Source: Elusimicrobiota bacterium (lineage in GTDB: Bacteria; Elusimicrobiota; Elusimicrobia; FEN-1173). Taken from it: a stretch of DNA of 8,270 nucleotides. The notes beneath the pieces were generated by a model. It was not told the DNA's origin, searched no databases, and saw nothing but the letters and a program-made list of their open reading frames with translations. Numbering within the stretch: the stretch's first letter is position 1; each line of letters begins with the position of its first letter. Of the stretch, positions 5,809-8,270 are shown piece by piece. Made by a program: the position numbers and the translations under genes. The stretch lies in NCBI GenBank assembly GCA_003158755.1, contig PMLF01000058.1, positions 1-8,270 on the forward strand. Reading direction: 5' to 3'.

Positions 5809-6705
5809 TTACACCGGCGTGGAAGCTCTGCAGGCTTCCAACTGCTCGGCAATTTTTTTAACCAAATTGACGTTATAGCCGTGGCCCACCCGGACGGCGG
5901 TGATTTTGGCCTTGAGAGGCATGCCCAGGAGGAACAAGTCCCCCACCAGGTCCATGGCTTTGTGACGGACGAACTCGTCGGGAAAGCGAAGGACCTTTTC
6001 CCGGTTGTGGATGCGGTCAGCGCCCACCACGACGGCGTTGTCGAGGGAGCCGCCTTTTGCCAAACCTTGGCGCTTGAGGGCTTCCACCTCGAAATCGAAA
6101 CAAAACGTTCGGGCGCGGGAAAAGTCGGCGACGTAGGTCTCGGGAGTGACGGCGGACACGAGCGACTGCCGTCCGATCAAGGGGTGCGGGAAATCGATGG
6201 TAACGTCGACGGAGTAGTCGTCGGATGGTTCCACCAAATAAAGGGTCCCGGTTTCGCCGCCGACGTATTCCATCCGGTCCGGTTGGAAGAAACGGCGGGG
6301 CGCGTCCAGCTCCCGCAGTCCGGCCTTCCGCAAAGTTTCGATGAACGGGTAAGAGCTACCGTCGGCCACGGGGGGCTCGTTGGCATCGAGTTCGATGACC
6401 ATATTGTCCAGCCCGAGGCCCGCCAAAGCCGAGAGGACGTGCTCCACCGTGTGGACCTTGGCGGCGGCGTCCTTGTCCCCCCCCTCGCTCAACGTCGTTC
6501 CGCGGATGACGCTGGTGACGTGGGCGGAATCGGCGTGAAGGACGGGTTTTCCGGGAAGGTCCGTGCGGATGAAGGTGACGCCGTGGTCGGCGGGGGCCGG
6601 TTTGAACGTCAAGGTGCACTTGGACCCGGTGTGGAGGCCGATCCCCTTGAAGGACGCCTCCGTGGCGACAGTCTTTTGTTTTTCGGGGCCGGTGATGATC
6701 CGCAT
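5809..6705 (-). CDS. lpxC: UDP-3-O-acyl-N-acetylglucosamine deacetylase LpxC
   Basis: A 298-residue zinc amidase that removes the acetyl group from UDP-3-O-acyl-GlcNAc, the committed step of lipid A synthesis. The N-terminal half opens with EASFKGIGLHTG (16-27). HTVEHVLSALAGLGLDN (85-101) contains catalytic Glu88 and zinc ligand His89. Further zinc ligands are His248 and Asp252 in RHKAMDLVGD (247-256). GHGYN (274-278) supplies His275, matching His265 of E. coli. Length is close to the usual 300-305. AAGGA 5 nt upstream supports the start at 6705. It lies 122 bp after lpxD and 166 bp before fabZ, both gaps holding palindromic repeats, in contrast to the tight junctions elsewhere in the operon. 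Confidence 0.97.
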   Translation of the reverse strand: MRIITGPEKQKTVATEASFKGIGLHTGSKCTLTFKPAPADHGVTFIRTDLPGKPVLHADSAHVTSVIRGTTLSEGGDKDAAAKVHTVEHVLSALAGLGLDNMVIELDANEPPVADGSSYPFIETLRKAGLRELDAPRRFFQPDRMEYVGGETGTLYLVEPSDDYSVDVTIDFPHPLIGRQSLVSAVTPETYVADFSRARTFCFDFEVEALKRQGLAKGGSLDNAVVVGADRIHNREKVLRFPDEFVRHKAMDLVGDLFLLGMPLKAKITAVRVGHGYNVNLVKKIAEQLEACRASTPV

Positions 6706-6723
6706 GGAGTTCCTTTTATTAAC

Positions 6724-6811
6724 GTCATACCGGCGAAAGCCGGTATCCAGGAATTGGAACGAACTGATGAAACCGTATTACAGACTGGACCCCGGCTTTC
6801 GCCGGGGTGAC
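6724..6811. repeat. REPIN-like inverted pair, CCGGCGAAAGCCGG family
   Basis: A 27-base unit at 6724-6750 is repeated in inverted orientation at 6785-6811, separated by 34 bases. Each unit is itself a hairpin: GCCGG arms close a GAAA loop, read on the plus strand in the left unit and the minus strand in the right. The unit, ending in TCCAG, is the widespread intergenic element often mistranslated as PAKAGIQ or RRKPVSR; it resembles the neisserial dRS3 type (recalled). The two copies differ by four bases that form two compensated pairs. It fills the lpxD-lpxC gap. Confidence 0.85.
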
Positions 6812-6827
6812 GAGGCAATAACGAAAT

Positions 6828-7844
6828 TTAGAGATTCAACTTCTTTTTCAGAGCTTTCAACTCTTCAAAAAGTTGGGGAAGTCTGCGGGTGACGGCGATG
6901 GTCCTAAGCTCTTCTTTCAGGGGTTGGGCGGGAGTGCCGAACACCACCTCCTTGGGCTTGAGGTCGTGGGAGACGCCGGACTGGGCGCCCACCTGGACGA
7001 AGTCCCCGAGGGTCAAGTGGCCGGCCAAACCCGCCTGGGCGGCCAGGATCACGTAGTTACCGAGCTTAGTGGACCCGGCGATGCCGGACATGGACACGAT
7101 CAGACAGTTCTCGCCGATCTCAACGTTGTGAGCGATCTGGACGATGTTGTCGACCTTGGTGCCCCGGCCGATCTTGGTGACGCCGACGGCGGCGCGGTCG
7201 ACGGTGGTGTTGGCCTGGATCTCCACGTCGTCGCCGATCTCCACCGTCCCCACCTGGGGGATCTTGTAGTGGCGGCCTTCGTGGGTGGTGAACCCGAAAC
7301 CGTCGCAACCGACGACGGCGCCGGGACCGAAGATGCAGCGGTCGCCGATCCGCACCCGTTCCCGAATGGTGACGCGGGGATGGAGCAGGCAGTCGCGTCC
7401 AACCTTGGTGTCGTGGCCGACGAAGCCGTGGGCTTGGATGACGGTGCGGTCGCCGATTTCGGCGCCTTCCTCGATCACCGTGAAGGGGCCCACCGAGGCG
7501 CCGGCTCCCAGGCGCGCGGAGGAGGCCACCACGGCCGTCGGGTGAACGCCCGGTAAGGGAACGCGGCGGCGGTCTTTTTCCAACACTTCCAAAATCTTGG
7601 CCCAACCGTAGAACGGGTTCTTGAGGGCGACGGCGGGGCGGCCTTCGGGGTCCACGTCGGGAGAAAGGAGCAGGGCTCCCGCGCGCGTGGTCTTGAGCAG
7701 GGAGGCATACTTGGCGTTACCGAGGAAGGAGATGTCCTTCTCGGTGGTCTCGGAGAGGCCGGCGGCGCCTTCGATGACCGCGTCGCCCCGGCCCTTGACC
7801 GAGCCGCCGACCATCTCGGCGATCTGGGACAACGTCATCTTCAT
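6828..7844 (-). CDS. lpxD: UDP-3-O-acylglucosamine N-acyltransferase LpxD
   Basis: A 338-residue acyltransferase that adds the second hydroxyacyl chain, at the 2-amino group, after LpxC. An N-terminal uridine-binding domain (about 1-95, with DISFLGNAKYASLL at 37-50 and the NPFYGWAKILE segment at 76-86) is followed by left-handed beta-helix repeats (about 100-300) and a C-terminal helix rich in Lys/Leu (about 312-338). The catalytic residue His239 sits in VDNIVQIAHNVEIG (231-244), at the same number as in E. coli, and the conserved DGFGF occurs at 181-185. Length is normal. GGAGG (7849-7853) stands 4 nt upstream of the ATG, inside the end of the ompH-like gene. Start and upstream stop overlap as ATGA (7844-7841), so lpxD is translationally coupled to that gene, the usual ompH-lpxD pairing. 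Confidence 0.97.
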   Translation of the reverse strand: MKMTLSQIAEMVGGSVKGRGDAVIEGAAGLSETTEKDISFLGNAKYASLLKTTRAGALLLSPDVDPEGRPAVALKNPFYGWAKILEVLEKDRRRVPLPGVHPTAVVASSARLGAGASVGPFTVIEEGAEIGDRTVIQAHGFVGHDTKVGRDCLLHPRVTIRERVRIGDRCIFGPGAVVGCDGFGFTTHEGRHYKIPQVGTVEIGDDVEIQANTTVDRAAVGVTKIGRGTKVDNIVQIAHNVEIGENCLIVSMSGIAGSTKLGNYVILAAQAGLAGHLTLGDFVQVGAQSGVSHDLKPKEVVFGTPAQPLKEELRTIAVTRRLPQLFEELKALKKKLNL

Positions 7845-8270
7845 GGGGCCTCCTCCCCCGTATCGTCGGGGAGGCCGCGCACGCGGCGGCTCAAGGGTTC
7901 GGTGAGGTCCAGGCCCTTTTGGCCGTAGAGGAGCGAGGACTTGTCCAGCACCACGTCCACGCCGCGCTCGTCGGCGAGCTGGGTGAGGGCCTGGTACAGC
8001 TTGCCGAAAATCTGGGCGGCCCGCTTGCGCTCGAACTCGGCGAGAGCTTTGGCCGCTTCCTTTTGGGCCTTGTTCAAGGAGGATTCCTCCTCGGCCAGAG
8101 CGCGCTCTTTTTGCGCGATGCCGGCGGAAATATCCCCGGGGGACATCGGCGGAGCCGCCGGTGCGGTGGATAGCGCGACGGGAACGGTGGAAGACGACGC
8201 CGTCGGGATGGTGAGGCCCGCGGTGGAAGTGGACGGCAGGACGGCGGAGCGGGTGGAAGTGGAACCAATG
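7841..8270 (-). CDS. OmpH/Skp-family periplasmic chaperone, C-terminal part (5' end outside window)
   Basis: The frame runs from the TGA at 7841 to the right edge without a stop, giving the last 142 residues. The final 60 are OmpH-like: FGKLYQALTQLADERG, then VDVVLDKSSLLYG and GLDLTEPLSRRV, the family's closing strand pattern (family form: lVldk, lYg, DlT). Before it lies a charged Ala/Glu/Lys helix of about 45 residues, likely coiled coil, shorter than the arms of typical Skp. Further upstream, about 40 residues are almost entirely Ser, Thr, Pro and Ala, which is unusual for OmpH. Family members are secreted chaperones that hold outer-membrane proteins for BamA and usually sit just before lpxD, as here. 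The signal peptide cannot be seen. An internal ATG at 8146 would give only 101 residues lacking a signal peptide, so it is unlikely to be the start. Confidence 0.8.
   Translation of the reverse strand, partial: IGSTSTRSAVLPSTSTAGLTIPTASSSTVPVALSTAPAAPPMSPGDISAGIAQKERALAEEESSLNKAQKEAAKALAEFERKRAAQIFGKLYQALTQLADERGVDVVLDKSSLLYGQKGLDLTEPLSRRVRGLPDDTGEEAP

Noticed and set aside
5643..5852. 70-residue N-terminal extension of FabZ
   Set aside because: The extra codons read through the palindromic repeat and the end of lpxC, giving a peptide typical of mistranslated repeats. The ATG at 5642 has a ribosome site and the family's normal length.
5803..6810. 335-codon plus-strand frame opposite lpxC
   Set aside because: Antisense shadow of lpxC. 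Its tail (NVIPAKAGIQ) is the usual mistranslation of the repeat at 6724-6811.
2319..6811. CRISPR array or direct-repeat array
   Set aside because: The repeats are palindromic, of three different families, and far apart, with no regular repeat-spacer pattern and no cas gene.
6873..7556. 227-codon plus-strand frame opposite lpxD
   Set aside because: Its Asp/Gly/Val-rich periodic sequence is the mirror of the hexapeptide repeats of lpxD on the other strand, not a gene.

Overview
The window comes from a high-GC (roughly 60%, by eye) Gram-negative (diderm) bacterium. The evidence is a nearly complete run of early lipid A biosynthesis genes. Gene order (ompH-lpxD-lpxC-fabZ-lpxA-lpxI-Gfo/Idh), use of LpxI rather than LpxH, and the abundance of small palindromic repeats fit deep diderm lineages such as Elusimicrobiota, Desulfobacterota or Nitrospirota better than Enterobacteria. 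No marker in the window fixes the phylum, so this placement is inference.

Right and middle part (8270 down to 2414, all minus strand): a lipid A operon read leftwards. It starts with the C-terminal part of an OmpH/Skp-like periplasmic chaperone, cut by the window edge. Then come lpxD (N-acyltransferase), lpxC (zinc deacetylase), fabZ (hydroxyacyl-ACP dehydratase), lpxA (O-acyltransferase), lpxI (UDP-diacylglucosamine pyrophosphatase) and a Gfo/Idh/MocA NAD(P)-dependent oxidoreductase that may be a GnnA-type UDP-GlcNAc 3-dehydrogenase. Junctions are either very tight (4-nt ATGA overlap ompH/lpxD; 4-nt gaps fabZ/lpxA and lpxA/lpxI) or 110-166 bp long and filled with a palindromic repeat. lpxB does not follow directly.

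Repeats: three families of REP/REPIN-like palindromes lie between genes. They are a TTCGACAAGCTCA-loop pair (2319-2395), a CCCTCCCC hairpin family (3462-3507 and 5683-5784) and a GTCATnCCGGCGAAAGCCGG pair (6724-6811). In two families the two arms differ by base changes that keep the small hairpins paired.

Left part: a flavodoxin-fold NADPH-dependent FMN reductase-like protein with an iron-sulfur-flavoprotein-type cysteine motif (2289-1711, minus) has its own ribosome site. It converges with an EntD/Sfp-type 4'-phosphopantetheinyl transferase (930-1628, plus). Diverging from the transferase across only 61 bp is the start of a nonribosomal peptide synthetase that begins with an adenylation domain (868 to beyond position 1, minus). 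Its sequence resembles the Pls/PosA (epsilon-poly-lysine synthetase-like) family. The six pocket residues visible, D-A-E-S-I-G, suggest a lysine-type substrate. The transferase is the obvious candidate to arm the synthetase's carrier domain, so this pair is the most interesting accessory system in the window.
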